Translations under genes and position numbers: made by a program
Shown here: in pieces, positions 1 to 9,220 of the stretch
How the letters are laid out: every line of letters begins with the position of its first letter
How positions within the stretch are numbered: position 1 is the first letter of the stretch
The notes under the pieces: model-generated
What the model was told of the DNA's origin: nothing
Databases searched by the model: none
The model's input: the letters and a program-made list of their open reading frames with translations, nothing else
Origin: Chitinophaga pinensis
GTDB taxonomy: Bacteria > Bacteroidota > Bacteroidia > Chitinophagales > Chitinophagaceae
Length of the DNA: 38,427 nt
Reading direction: 5' to 3'
Assembly (NCBI GenBank): GCA_945860605.1
Contig: CAMAQL010000011.1
Coordinates: 1 to 38,427, forward strand

Positions 1-726
1 TCTAATGGTCCTGGTAAAGCAACACAAACAGGTGGTAACACTGGTGTTACTTGGGCAACTGGTATGGGAACACACTACAATCAGTCTTTCTCTGGTTGGA
101 ATGGTTTCACTACAACTGCTGATTTCTACAATTCATTTGCTGACGGAGATCAACGTAAGACTGCAGAATTAGCAGGTGCAACTGAAATACATGGTTTCAC
201 TGCTGGATTCATGGCAGGCCAACAATATAAGTACGCTGATGGTAAGAAAGTAGAAGTTAAAGATCGTTCTGGTGGAAAATTAGTTTTCACTCCAGATGTA
301 AGCTTATTCTTCTCTACAGAATCTAAAGGTATTAGAACTAATAAGTATCCTTTAAAAGGAGATCAATTAGGCTTTAACGAAGAAAATGAGTTTGTAATCT
401 TCCGTTATGCTGATGCAATGTTAATGAAAGCAGAAGCTTTGTTAAGAACTAGCAAGGCAGCTGACGCATTAGTGATTGTAAATAACATCAGAAAGCGTGC
501 TGGAACAACTTCTTTATCTGCAGTTACATTGAATGATCTTATTGCTGAAAGAGGTCGTGAGTTATACTTAGAAGGTTCAAGAAGAACTGATTTGATTCGT
601 TTTGGAAAGTACAACGATCCTGTAAACGAAAGACCATTAAAGTCTGACGGATTCAGAGTTGTTTATCCTATCCCTAACCAAGCGGTGTCTTCAAACCCTA
701 ATTTGAAGCAAAACTTCGGTTACTAG
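1..726 (+). CDS. SusD/RagB-family outer-membrane lipoprotein, C-terminal part (5' end outside window)
   Basis: The reading frame is open from base 1, so this is the 3' part of a longer gene and not a gene starting at the ATG at 64. The C-terminal SusD signatures are visible: RYADAMLMKAEALLR (a TPR-like helix), a segment ending IRKRAGT, the segment around RGRELYLEGSRRTDLIRF, and a final YPIP...NPNLKQNFGY. SusD proteins sit on the outer surface of the outer membrane and form the lid over a SusC TonB-dependent channel, binding glycans or other ligands. The partner susC should lie just upstream of the window. The substrate cannot be told from this part. The gene ends in TAG and is followed at once by a strong terminator, so it is probably last in its operon. 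The family call is firm. Confidence 0.93.
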   Translation, partial: SNGPGKATQTGGNTGVTWATGMGTHYNQSFSGWNGFTTTADFYNSFADGDQRKTAELAGATEIHGFTAGFMAGQQYKYADGKKVEVKDRSGGKLVFTPDVSLFFSTESKGIRTNKYPLKGDQLGFNEENEFVIFRYADAMLMKAEALLRTSKAADALVIVNNIRKRAGTTSLSAVTLNDLIAERGRELYLEGSRRTDLIRFGKYNDPVNERPLKSDGFRVVYPIPNQAVSSNPNLKQNFGY

Positions 727-756
727 GAGCTACCTAAAATAGTTAACCTATTATAG

Positions 757-787
757 AAAAGGCTGCCGTTTACGGCAGCCTTTTTGT
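757..787 (+). terminator. Rho-independent terminator after susD
   Basis: Perfect 8-bp G/C-rich stem GGCTGCCG (761-768) and CGGCAGCC (773-780) with a TTTA loop, preceded by A residues and followed by TTTTTG. It should end the susD transcript. Confidence 0.9.
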
Positions 788-790
788 TTT

Positions 791-820
791 GAGGAGCTTT
801 CATAAAATTTAAAGCCCCTC
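791..820. repeat. Imperfect inverted repeat between two terminators
   Basis: GAGGAGCTTT (791-800) and AAAGCCCCTC (811-820) pair with one mismatch around a 10-nt A/T-rich loop. No T-run follows directly, so it is not a typical terminator. It lies between the two strong hairpins at 757-787 and 841-866 and may be an older terminator arm or a processing site. Confidence 0.5.
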
Positions 821-840
821 AAAACAACTATTATGATTTT

Positions 841-866
841 GGCGGGCGTTTACGCCCGCCTTTTTG
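841..866 (+). terminator. Second strong hairpin with T-run, upstream of the FG-GAP genes
   Basis: Perfect 8-bp stem GGCGGGCG (841-848) and CGCCCGCC (853-860) around a TTTA loop, followed by TTTTTG. It has the same architecture, loop and tail as the hairpin at 757-787. It ends 33 bp before the next gene's start, so it may back up the first terminator or act in that gene's leader. Confidence 0.85.
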
Positions 867-899
867 TATTTTTATACATTACAATACGAACGTGATTTT

Positions 900-3800
900 A
901 TGCAAAAAATTTACTTACTACTTTTTGTTGCCATTCTTTTTTCAGCTTGCACAAAGTCAAAGGAGGGGCAGCTTTTTGAACTAGTTGAAAACAGCGGAAT
1001 CCAATTCACCAATACGGTAACGGACGAAAAGGATAATAATATTTTCAAGTATCGTAATTTTTATAATGGTGGTGGTGTAGGTATTGGCGATATCAATAAT
1101 GATGGACTAGCCGATGTATTTTTTACTGCCAATCAAGGGGCTAATAAATTATTCTTAAATAAAGGAGATTTTAAATTCGAAGACATTTCTGACAAAGCAG
1201 GTTTTCCAAATAAAGACCAATGGAGTACGGGTGTGACAATGGTCGATATCAATAACGATGGTTGGTTGGATATTTATGTGGCCAATGCTGGACATATGAT
1301 GCAAGAAGATTTACGTAAGAATCAATTGTTCATCAATAACCATGATTTAACTTTTACAGATAGCGCAGAAGCCTATGGTTTAGCAAATAATGGTTACACC
1401 ACGCACGCTTCTTTCTTTGATTACGATATGGATGGCGACTTAGATTGTTTTATGGTCAACAACAGTCCAATTCCAGTCAATACTTTGAACTATGCGAATG
1501 CAAGAGATATAAGAGCAGAAAATTCTGCGGTAGCTGATTTTTTAAAAGGCGGTGGAGATCATTTATATAAAAACGAAGGTGGAAAATTTATTGAAGTATC
1601 TGCAGAAGCAGGGATACATGGTTCTTTAATTAGCTTTGGATTAGGGGTTACTATTGGAGATGTGAATGGGGACGCATGGCCCGATGTGTATGTTTCCAAT
1701 GATTTTTTTGAAAGAGATTATTTATACATCAATCAAAAAAATGGCAAGTTTAAAGATGAAATAGAAACTTATACCGAACATAATAGCATCGCATCTATGG
1801 GTACGGACATGGCCGATGTCAACAATGATGGCTATCCAGATATTTTTACAACAGAAATGTTGCCTGACAATGATTTTAGATTAAAGACAACTACCTCATT
1901 TGATAATATTGATATCTACCGCTTAAAAGTAGCTAGTGGTTTCTACCATCAGTTCATGCACAATGCTTTGCAATTAAATAATAAGAATGGCAAGTATAAA
2001 GAAGTAGCCCGTTTTTCTGGCGTGGAAGCGAGTGATTGGAGCTGGGGCGAAATGATCTTTGATGCAGACAATGATGGCTACAACGATATTTATGTAAGTA
2101 ATGGCATTTATCGTGATTTAACCAATCAAGACTTTATAGATTTTTTTGCGAATACCATGATTCAGAAAATGGTGTTATCTGGTAAGAAAGATGAGATTAG
2201 TAGTATCATTGAAAAAATGAGTAGTCAACCTATTCCGAATAAAATGTTTAGAAACAATGGAGACTTGACATTTAAGGATATGGGTAAGGATTGGGGTTTG
2301 GATATTCCAAGCTTTTCAAACGGTGCTGCATATGGGGACTTAGACAATGATGGCGACTTAGATATGGTGGTGAACAATAACAATATGCCAAGCTTTGTCT
2401 TTAAAAACAAGAGTAGAGAAAAAAATAAAAACGGGTTTATTGGATTTAAATTAAAAGGCCTGCCGCAGAATATCAATGCAGTGGGTGCAAAAATCAATAT
2501 ATTTATTCAAGGGCAAATTTTAAGCAAGGAAGTCATTCCTGCAAGAGGGTTTCAGTCTTCTGTGGATTATAAACAAATTTTTGGATTAGGAAAGTTTACA
2601 AAAATTGATTCGGTGCAAGTGATTTGGCCAAACCTGACCCAAAGCATTTTAAAAATTCAAAAGCTAGATACCGTATATACGATCGAACAAGCGACACAAA
2701 TCGTCCAACCATTTGTAGTAAAGCAAGAAAAAGTGGCGCCATTGTTTGAGGAGGTAAAAGCTAATTTTGAAAAACATACAGAGGACGACCATGTAGACTT
2801 TTATGCAGAAAGAATCATTCCAAGAATTCTTTCACAAGAAGGTCCTAAAGCGGCAACTGCGGATATCAATGGAGATGGCCTTGCAGATTTATTTATTGGA
2901 GGCGCCAATAATAAGGGAAGTCAAATTTACCTTCAAACAAGTAACGGAGATTTTAAACCAAGGCCACAAATTGCATTTAAAGCATTTGAGTCTTATGAAG
3001 ACGTGGCTGCCGTATTTTTTGATGCCGATAAGGATGGAGATATGGATTTATTGGTAGGTTCTGGTGGTAATAATCGTTTACCAAACAGAGGAGAATTGAA
3101 TCATCGTCTTTTCTTAAACGATGGCAAAGCTAATTTTACGTATAGTTCAGATGCATTTCCGGTATTTGAATACAATACAGGCGTGATGGTGCCATTGGAC
3201 TATGATTTAGATGGTGACCTGGATGTATTTGTTGGGGCCCGAAATACCCCTTTAAAATACGGGGTAACACCTGCGAGTGCTTTATATCAAAATAACGGGC
3301 AAGGTCAGTTTAAAGATGTGACTTCAACGGTTTCACCAGACTTTTCAAAATTAGGGATGGTGACCAGTGCCTTGGCTGGTAAATTAAATAATCAAGCTGT
3401 CACATCATTGATCATTGTTGGAGAATACATGCATCCAGTAGTGTACGCCTTTGAAAAAGGAAAAATGGTAGAGCAAGCAACTAATTTAAAAGGATTGAAT
3501 GGCTGGTGGCAGTCTATCCATATGGCTGACATAGATGGGGATGGTTTTCAAGATTTAATCATTGGCAATATGGGCGAGAACGGCTATCTAAAACCAACGC
3601 CATCAGCGCCAGTGAAGCTTTGGATCAATGATTTTGATGGCAATGAGAGCATCGATAAAATTTTAACTAGAACGGTTGACGGCAGAGATGTTCCTGTATT
3701 CATGAAAGGCGAAATGCAAGAACAAATTCCATTACTCAAAAAAGAAAATCTGAATTACGAGATTTATGCTAAAAAAGCCTTCCAAGAATTATTTAAAAAA

Positions 3801-4205
3801 GAATTAGTGGAAAAAGCAGCAATGAAATTGTATAACTATAGTAGTTCAATTATTGCATGGGGAAAGGGCAATGGGCAATTTGATATTCAGCGCTTACCAA
3901 ATGAAGTGCAATTTTCTTCCTTGAATGCGATGGTATCCACCGATGTCAATGCAGACGGTAAAATAGATTTAGTCATGGGAGGTAATCAGTTTGGATTCCT
4001 TCCGCAGTTCGGTCGTTTAGACGCCAATTATGGCTTGGTATTAATCAATAAAGGAAAAAGAATACTCGAAGTGGTAGAAGATAAGCAATCTGGATTAGCC
4101 ATTACAGGACAAGTAAGAGATATGGTATTGTTTCAGCAAGCTGCGCAAAAAAAGGTCTTGTTTATTAGAAACAATCAGGTACCGGTATTCATGAAATTAA
4201 AATAA
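900..4205 (+). CDS. FG-GAP/VCBS-repeat lipoprotein with ASPIC/UnbV domain (first of a tandem pair)
   Basis: A predicted secreted lipoprotein of 1101 residues. I chose the ATG at 900 because it starts directly with a lipoprotein signal peptide: MQKI, a hydrophobic core and the lipobox LFSAC. A start at 864 would add 12 non-signal residues and overlap the hairpin tail. About twelve calcium-loop motifs of the type DxNxDGxxD run through the protein (for example DINNDGLAD near residue 65, FDYDMDGDLD, TADINGDGLAD, MADIDGDGFQD), as in integrin-like beta-propellers. Around residues 525-590 is an ASPIC/UnbV domain (INAVGAKI...RGFQSS...FGLGKF...VQVIWPN). No catalytic motif is visible. The function is unknown; surface binding or adhesion is an inference. 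The next gene is a paralogue 4 bp downstream, so the two should be co-transcribed. Confidence 0.9.
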   Translation: MQKIYLLLFVAILFSACTKSKEGQLFELVENSGIQFTNTVTDEKDNNIFKYRNFYNGGGVGIGDINNDGLADVFFTANQGANKLFLNKGDFKFEDISDKAGFPNKDQWSTGVTMVDINNDGWLDIYVANAGHMMQEDLRKNQLFINNHDLTFTDSAEAYGLANNGYTTHASFFDYDMDGDLDCFMVNNSPIPVNTLNYANARDIRAENSAVADFLKGGGDHLYKNEGGKFIEVSAEAGIHGSLISFGLGVTIGDVNGDAWPDVYVSNDFFERDYLYINQKNGKFKDEIETYTEHNSIASMGTDMADVNNDGYPDIFTTEMLPDNDFRLKTTTSFDNIDIYRLKVASGFYHQFMHNALQLNNKNGKYKEVARFSGVEASDWSWGEMIFDADNDGYNDIYVSNGIYRDLTNQDFIDFFANTMIQKMVLSGKKDEISSIIEKMSSQPIPNKMFRNNGDLTFKDMGKDWGLDIPSFSNGAAYGDLDNDGDLDMVVNNNNMPSFVFKNKSREKNKNGFIGFKLKGLPQNINAVGAKINIFIQGQILSKEVIPARGFQSSVDYKQIFGLGKFTKIDSVQVIWPNLTQSILKIQKLDTVYTIEQATQIVQPFVVKQEKVAPLFEEVKANFEKHTEDDHVDFYAERIIPRILSQEGPKAATADINGDGLADLFIGGANNKGSQIYLQTSNGDFKPRPQIAFKAFESYEDVAAVFFDADKDGDMDLLVGSGGNNRLPNRGELNHRLFLNDGKANFTYSSDAFPVFEYNTGVMVPLDYDLDGDLDVFVGARNTPLKYGVTPASALYQNNGQGQFKDVTSTVSPDFSKLGMVTSALAGKLNNQAVTSLIIVGEYMHPVVYAFEKGKMVEQATNLKGLNGWWQSIHMADIDGDGFQDLIIGNMGENGYLKPTPSAPVKLWINDFDGNESIDKILTRTVDGRDVPVFMKGEMQEQIPLLKKENLNYEIYAKKAFQELFKKELVEKAAMKLYNYSSSIIAWGKGNGQFDIQRLPNEVQFSSLNAMVSTDVNADGKIDLVMGGNQFGFLPQFGRLDANYGLVLINKGKRILEVVEDKQSGLAITGQVRDMVLFQQAAQKKVLFIRNNQVPVFMKLK

Positions 4206-4209
4206 TTGT

Positions 4210-7200
4210 ATGTTTTTTAAATATATCCAAAGCTGGAAACAAGCGGCATCGAATTTTACATTAAGTGCGATTATTTTTGCATTGAGTGTACTCCTTTTTG
4301 CGTGTAACCAGCCAACTAAGGAACTGCCTTTGTTTGAAGCACTTTCAGCCGAGCAAACAGGGATTCAATTTGAAAATAAATTACATCCAAATGAGCAGTT
4401 CAATATGTTTCATTATATGTATTATTACAATGGCGCTGGTGTAGCCACAGGTGATTTTAACAATGACGGCAAGGCGGATATCTTTTTTGCGTCTAATGAG
4501 GGAGACAATCAATTGTATTTAAATCAAGGAGCATTAAAATTTACTGAAGTCAGCAAAGAAGCACTGATACCACAGGATAGTGCATGGAATACGGGGGTGT
4601 CTGTAGTGGATATCAATAACGACGGCTTATTGGATATCTATATTTGTAGACTTGGTAATTTCGAAAAATTTATATCCAAGAATCAGTTATTGATTTGTGT
4701 GGGTATCGAAAATGGCATTCCAAAATACAAAGAAGCTGCTGCTGAATATGGATTAGATTTTTCTGGCTTTAGTACGCAAGCAAGTTTTTTTGATTACGAT
4801 CAGGATGGGGACTTAGATGTCTTTTTATTGAATCACTCGGTGCACCAGAACGGTACTTTTGCTCCAAGGACAAGCTTTATGGGCACTTTTGACCCATTAT
4901 CAGGTGATCGTATTTTTGCCAATAAGAATGGACATTTTGAAGATGTGACAAAAGCATCTAAAATCAATAGCACAGCGATTAGTTATGGACTAGGTGTGGT
5001 GATGAGTGATATCAATTTAGATGGCTGGGTAGATATATATGCTGGGAATGATTTTCATGAAAACGATTACTTGTACATCAATCAAAAAAATGGCAGCTTT
5101 AAAGACGAGCAAAAGGAAAGATTGATGCATACTAGTCAATACTCCATGGGGGTAGATGCGGCAGATTTAAACAATGACGGATTTCCAGAAATCGTTTCAA
5201 TGGATATGTTACCCAAGGACCCTTATATTTTAAAAAGGTCTTTAGGAGAAGACGACTATGATATTTATCAATACAAAATATCAGTTGGGTATGATTATCA
5301 GTTTACGCGTAATAACTTACAATGGAATCGTCGCAATGGGAAGTTTAGTGAAGTGGGTATGTATGCTGGCATGTTTGCCACAGATTGGTCTTGGGCTACC
5401 TTGTTAATGGACTTTGACAACGATGGGTATAAAGACATCTTTGTGGCGAATGGCATTCCTAAGCGTATGAATGATATGGACTATGTGAACTATGTATCCA
5501 ATCAAGAAATTCAAGAAAAAATAAGGGATAATAAAATGGGAGAAAAGGATATGGCATTGATCGATCGTTTCCCTGAAATCAAAATACCCAATCAATTCTT
5601 TTTAAATAAAAAGGGATTGTCATTCGATGATAAAGAAAAAGCCATTATCAACAATCCTTCCTCTTATTCGAATGGCGCTGCCTATGCCGATTTTGACAAT
5701 GATGGCGATTTAGATTTAGTGGTCAATAATGTAAATGACAAGTCGTTCATCTACGAAAATAAAAATAGTCAAGATACAACTGCACATTCGGTTGCAGTGA
5801 CACTCAAGGGTGCAGCAAAAAACATCAATGCCATTGGTGCCAAATTGATTTTATTTACGCCTGGTGAAATAAGAACCTATGAGAAGTTTCCTGTAAAAGG
5901 TTTTTTGTCCAGCATGGAAATCCCATTATCTATTGGTTTAAAAAATACAAAAGTAGATTCGGCTTTTTTAGTATGGCCTGATAACAGTTTTCAGAAAATC
6001 AATCCTGTAGAGTTTAAGAAAAAGCAATTGACTCTAATTTATCAAATAGGATTGCCAATATTCAATTATGATTTAATCAATCAATATTGGCCACAGCAAA
6101 CAAAACAAGTGGTGGATCTTACAGCTAGCTCTGGAATTCAATTTAAACATCAAGAGAATATTTTTCAAGAATTCAATAGAGAGCAATTGATTCCACAAAT
6201 GAATTCTACAGAAGGCCCGGCATTGGCTGTAGGAGATATCAATAGTGATGGCTTAGAAGATATTTTTATTGGGGGAGCTAGAGGTTTTAGCGCTGCATTA
6301 TACTACCAACAAGCCAATGGTAAATTCCTGTTATCAAAACAAGAAGCATTCCGTTTAGATAGTAACTATGAAGATGTTTGTGCTGAGATGGCTGATGTGA
6401 ATAAAGACGGGTTTCAAGATATCATTGTTGGTTCTGGGGGCAATGAATACTATGGAGAGGACAAGCATATGATGCCAAGGGTATACTTAAATAGTAACAA
6501 TGGACAGTTTACAATCTTGAATGATGCAATACCTGTGTATAATCAAAGTTCCGATATCATTGCTAGGGATTTTAACCAAGACGGTGCCATTGACTTGTTA
6601 ATCACAAGTAGAGTGAAGGCCATGGATTATGGTGCAGCTATCGACTCGTATCTTTTGTATAATTTGGGTGACGGGCATTTTAAAAATGTGACTGCTTCAA
6701 TTGCGCCAGATTTAATCGGCCTAGGATTTATTACTAGTGCAACAGAAATGGATATAAATAAGGATGGAAAAATGGAAATCTTATTGACGCATCAATGGGG
6801 AGGTATTGACGTCTTGTATCCCTCTGTAAAAAAATGGACAAAAGAAAGTGTAACCAATCTGCCTGGTTGGTGGAATTTCACTTTACCTGTAGACATTGAT
6901 TTAGACGGAGATATGGACTTTATTGCAGGCAACCTAGGATTGAATACAAGGTTAAAGGCGACAGAGAAAGAACCTATCAGCATGTATTATAATGACTTTG
7001 ATGACAATGGCAAATTTGAGCAAATCATCACTTTCTATTTACAAGGAAAAGAAATTCCTTTCGCTAATAAGGATGAAATTCAAAGGCAGATTCCTAAAAT
7101 AAAAAAGTCATTCCTATATGCCGAAGATTTTGCAAAAGCAAACCTGTATGATATCTTTACGAAAGAAAAATTAAAGTCATCTAAACTAGTGAAGGCCTAT

Positions 7201-7566
7201 CATTTTGCAAATACTTTATTCATCAATGATGGCAAAGGTCAATTCACAGCTAAGGTTTTGCCATGGGAGGCGCAAATCACTGCTTATAAATCAGCAGTGG
7301 TGACGGATGCCAATGGAGATAAATGGCCAGACATTTTAATGATGGGTAATTTTTACGATAACAATGTACAGATGGGTAGGTATGATGCAGATTACGGCAC
7401 ACTCTTGATCAATACTGGGAAGCAAGACTTTAGTGCTGCTGCTTTGAATGGATTGAGTATCAAAGGACAGGTAAGACAGATAGCGCCTATTCAATTGAAT
7501 AAGCAGTCGGCTTTTGTATTGGGTATGAATTCTGATAGCCTAAGATTGATCGCCTTTAAAAAATAG
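4210..7566 (+). CDS. FG-GAP/VCBS-repeat lipoprotein with ASPIC/UnbV domain (second of a tandem pair)
   Basis: An 1118-residue paralogue of the preceding gene with the same order of parts: a signal peptide with lipobox LLFAC around residue 34, a first block of DxNxDGxxD loops (DFNNDGKAD, DINNDGLLD, DYDQDGDLD, DFDNDGDLD), an ASPIC/UnbV domain near residues 537-605 (NINAIGAKL...KGFLSS...LSIGLK...FLVWPD), and a second block of loops (DINSDGLED, DVNKDGFQD, DIDLDGDMD). Both proteins share segments such as SNGAAY-D-DNDGDLD. The start lies 4 bp after the previous stop. The N-terminal region before the signal core is longer and more basic than in the first copy. A surface-exposed Ca2+-binding propeller is likely; the ligand is unknown. 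The gene converges on the minus-strand gene at 7573 with only 6 bp between stops and no terminator hairpin. Confidence 0.9.
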   Translation: MFFKYIQSWKQAASNFTLSAIIFALSVLLFACNQPTKELPLFEALSAEQTGIQFENKLHPNEQFNMFHYMYYYNGAGVATGDFNNDGKADIFFASNEGDNQLYLNQGALKFTEVSKEALIPQDSAWNTGVSVVDINNDGLLDIYICRLGNFEKFISKNQLLICVGIENGIPKYKEAAAEYGLDFSGFSTQASFFDYDQDGDLDVFLLNHSVHQNGTFAPRTSFMGTFDPLSGDRIFANKNGHFEDVTKASKINSTAISYGLGVVMSDINLDGWVDIYAGNDFHENDYLYINQKNGSFKDEQKERLMHTSQYSMGVDAADLNNDGFPEIVSMDMLPKDPYILKRSLGEDDYDIYQYKISVGYDYQFTRNNLQWNRRNGKFSEVGMYAGMFATDWSWATLLMDFDNDGYKDIFVANGIPKRMNDMDYVNYVSNQEIQEKIRDNKMGEKDMALIDRFPEIKIPNQFFLNKKGLSFDDKEKAIINNPSSYSNGAAYADFDNDGDLDLVVNNVNDKSFIYENKNSQDTTAHSVAVTLKGAAKNINAIGAKLILFTPGEIRTYEKFPVKGFLSSMEIPLSIGLKNTKVDSAFLVWPDNSFQKINPVEFKKKQLTLIYQIGLPIFNYDLINQYWPQQTKQVVDLTASSGIQFKHQENIFQEFNREQLIPQMNSTEGPALAVGDINSDGLEDIFIGGARGFSAALYYQQANGKFLLSKQEAFRLDSNYEDVCAEMADVNKDGFQDIIVGSGGNEYYGEDKHMMPRVYLNSNNGQFTILNDAIPVYNQSSDIIARDFNQDGAIDLLITSRVKAMDYGAAIDSYLLYNLGDGHFKNVTASIAPDLIGLGFITSATEMDINKDGKMEILLTHQWGGIDVLYPSVKKWTKESVTNLPGWWNFTLPVDIDLDGDMDFIAGNLGLNTRLKATEKEPISMYYNDFDDNGKFEQIITFYLQGKEIPFANKDEIQRQIPKIKKSFLYAEDFAKANLYDIFTKEKLKSSKLVKAYHFANTLFINDGKGQFTAKVLPWEAQITAYKSAVVTDANGDKWPDILMMGNFYDNNVQMGRYDADYGTLLINTGKQDFSAAALNGLSIKGQVRQIAPIQLNKQSAFVLGMNSDSLRLIAFKK

Positions 7567-7572
7567 GCCCTA

Positions 7573-8472
7573 TTAAAATACTGGGTAATTGATAGTAGAC
7601 TTCCACTTTTGTACATCTGGTTCCTTTATTCTATTGGTATTGTAAATGACGAATGGAATTGCTGGACTCGTTCTTTGTTTATCTCCTAGGTATTGTTTTG
7701 TTGCTACTAGTGCGCTATTCACAGTTGAAGCATCACCTATCACAGCGACAGAAAGTAATTTACCTAAAATCATTTTCTTTAGGGTGAAGGGTGGTTTCAC
7801 TTCTATATCTTTTTCAATTGGAATTGCTACTTGGGTAAATACTTCATCTTCATTGATCCTCGTAATATTGACCATTGGATCATTTTTTATTTTCCCATTT
7901 TTAGAAGCAATATGTTGTTCTAATTTCGCTATCATCTCATACAGTTGAACCAAGGAAGGCGTGTCCATCAGCACTTGATCTAATGCAATCAAGCTAGAAT
8001 CTTGAACATTGGTTTCTTGAATGTCAAATCCATAAACGCCTTTGACGCTATTGTAATAATTTCCTGCAGCGGAAAGTATAAGATCAAGTTGCCCTTGTAT
8101 TTTTTTTGCGAATAAATAATTTTGAACTCTAGCAATAGGAGACCAATTGGTGTTCTCCATGGAAGTTTCAAATCCAATGATTGCATTTGTACTTGTATCA
8201 TCAATGATTGAAAATTCCACTGGTATTTTTATTGCATCAAGGGTCAGTTCTGTTTGAATCGTTGCCACCATAGTACCAGTCACGTTTAATGTCGTTTCCT
8301 TTGGCAACCACTCAGACCATTTATTGGTTTGCATCATACCTCTAATGACACTTGGGGCGGATTGACTGACCGTTTGAGTTCCCTTTATAATAAGCAGCTT
8401 TGGCACTAGTAAAAAAATGGCCACCAAGCTTAAGACTACAATAGTGGATAAAAGGAGCACAATTTTACGCAT
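7573..8472 (-). CDS. Membrane-anchored SRPBCC plus GyrI-like (effector-binding) domain protein
   Basis: I take the start at 8472 (MRKIVLLLSTIVVLSL), giving 299 residues; an ATG at 8496 would add eight residues. One N-terminal membrane segment covers about residues 3-25. The next part contains NKWSEWLPKE and a beta-rich stretch that looks like a polyketide-cyclase/START-like (SRPBCC) fold. The C-terminal part (PPFTLKKM...PAIPFVIYNTNRI...VQKWKSTINYPV) resembles the GyrI/AraC effector-binding domain, whose typical end is an aromatic-rich Y-x-T-R...W...I-x-YPV segment. No helix-turn-helix is present, so it is not a regulator of the usual kind. Small-molecule binding at the membrane is an inference. 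The stop is 6 bp from the convergent FG-GAP gene, and the gene is divergent from the one at 8557. Confidence 0.65.
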   Translation of the reverse strand: MRKIVLLLSTIVVLSLVAIFLLVPKLLIIKGTQTVSQSAPSVIRGMMQTNKWSEWLPKETTLNVTGTMVATIQTELTLDAIKIPVEFSIIDDTSTNAIIGFETSMENTNWSPIARVQNYLFAKKIQGQLDLILSAAGNYYNSVKGVYGFDIQETNVQDSSLIALDQVLMDTPSLVQLYEMIAKLEQHIASKNGKIKNDPMVNITRINEDEVFTQVAIPIEKDIEVKPPFTLKKMILGKLLSVAVIGDASTVNSALVATKQYLGDKQRTSPAIPFVIYNTNRIKEPDVQKWKSTINYPVF

Positions 8473-8556
8473 AAGAAAATGGTATTGAGAGATCAAAATT
8501 ACAAAAATCCACCTTCATAAGTGCCCAATTTTGACTAAAATGGTTAAATTAGAGTA

Positions 8557-9120
8557 TTGAAAAAACTAAGCGCCATATTATTCTTGGGCATTTTGCTTTT
8601 TAACGGATTTGGATACCGTTTGGTATCGAATTATTTTGACCAAAAAGCAGCCAGTCAATTAGTTAATCTAATTGAAGAAAATAACTATGACGAGTCCTAT
8701 TTAGTGACTATCAAGACGCCAATCAATCTTCCTTATTATGCCAACAATCCTCAATTCGAAAGAGTGGATGGAGAGATTGTAATTAAGGGCATTGTCTATC
8801 AGTATGTTCAAAGAAGAATTTACAACGACAGCCTTGAACTAAAAGTATTACCCAACCAAGATCGTTTGCATATCAAAAATGCAAGAGAAGATTTTTATAA
8901 ATTAGCACAAGACCTTTCTAACTCGAATCCAGACAAAAAATCTGTTCCACTAGGAAAGTCTACTGCAAAATTTATCAGTTTTGATTATATCCAACAAAAT
9001 ATTAGCTGGCATTTAGCTCCAGCAAATTTGGCGAATGTAACGACTGGTTATCGTTACGCTACGCGTTTAATAAGCAATTATTTAACGGTTAAAGGTCCGC
9101 CTCCGAAAATGATTGCTTAA
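8557..9120 (+). CDS. Conserved-looking hypothetical protein with N-terminal membrane or signal segment
   Basis: A 187-residue protein read from a TTG start (8557-8559). No ATG in this frame lies nearby upstream, and the first residues MKKLSAILFLGILLFNGFGY form a signal peptide or membrane anchor, which supports the TTG. The rest is mixed alpha/beta with no Cys and no catalytic motif I recognise. The tail is positively charged and Pro-rich (VKGPPPKMIA). It may be exported to the periplasm. It is divergent from the SRPBCC/GyrI-like gene and lies 100 bp upstream of the haloperoxidase-like gene in the same direction. Function unknown. Confidence 0.7.
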   Translation: MKKLSAILFLGILLFNGFGYRLVSNYFDQKAASQLVNLIEENNYDESYLVTIKTPINLPYYANNPQFERVDGEIVIKGIVYQYVQRRIYNDSLELKVLPNQDRLHIKNAREDFYKLAQDLSNSNPDKKSVPLGKSTAKFISFDYIQQNISWHLAPANLANVTTGYRYATRLISNYLTVKGPPPKMIA

Positions 9121-9130
9121 TTTTTTTTAA

Positions 9131-9190
9131 CAACAGCGTTATGCGTAAGCATTTCTGTTGAATCATGTATTTGTATTATGTACAGATACA
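9131..9190 (+). promoter_or_regulatory. Two consecutive hairpins in the leader of the haloperoxidase-like gene
   Basis: The first hairpin pairs CAACAG (9131-9136) with CTGTTG (9155-9160) and, inside, ATGC (9141-9144) with GCAT (9149-9152) around a GTAA loop of GNRA type. The second pairs TGTATTTGTA (9166-9175) with TACAGATACA (9181-9190) around TTATG, with one mismatch that can be a G-U pair in RNA. Neither is followed by a clean T-run. They fill most of the 100 bp between the hypothetical gene and the haloperoxidase start at 9221. They could be RNA structures, or the second could be an operator. Both arms are read directly; the function is inferred. Confidence 0.45.
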
Positions 9191-9220
9191 ATTTTCGTAT
9201 TTACTATCAACCAATTTCAA

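Noticed and set aside
1-726. Considered as a short intact gene starting at the ATG at 64
   Set aside because: The frame is open to base 1 and the content is the C-terminal part of SusD, so the gene is cut by the window edge.
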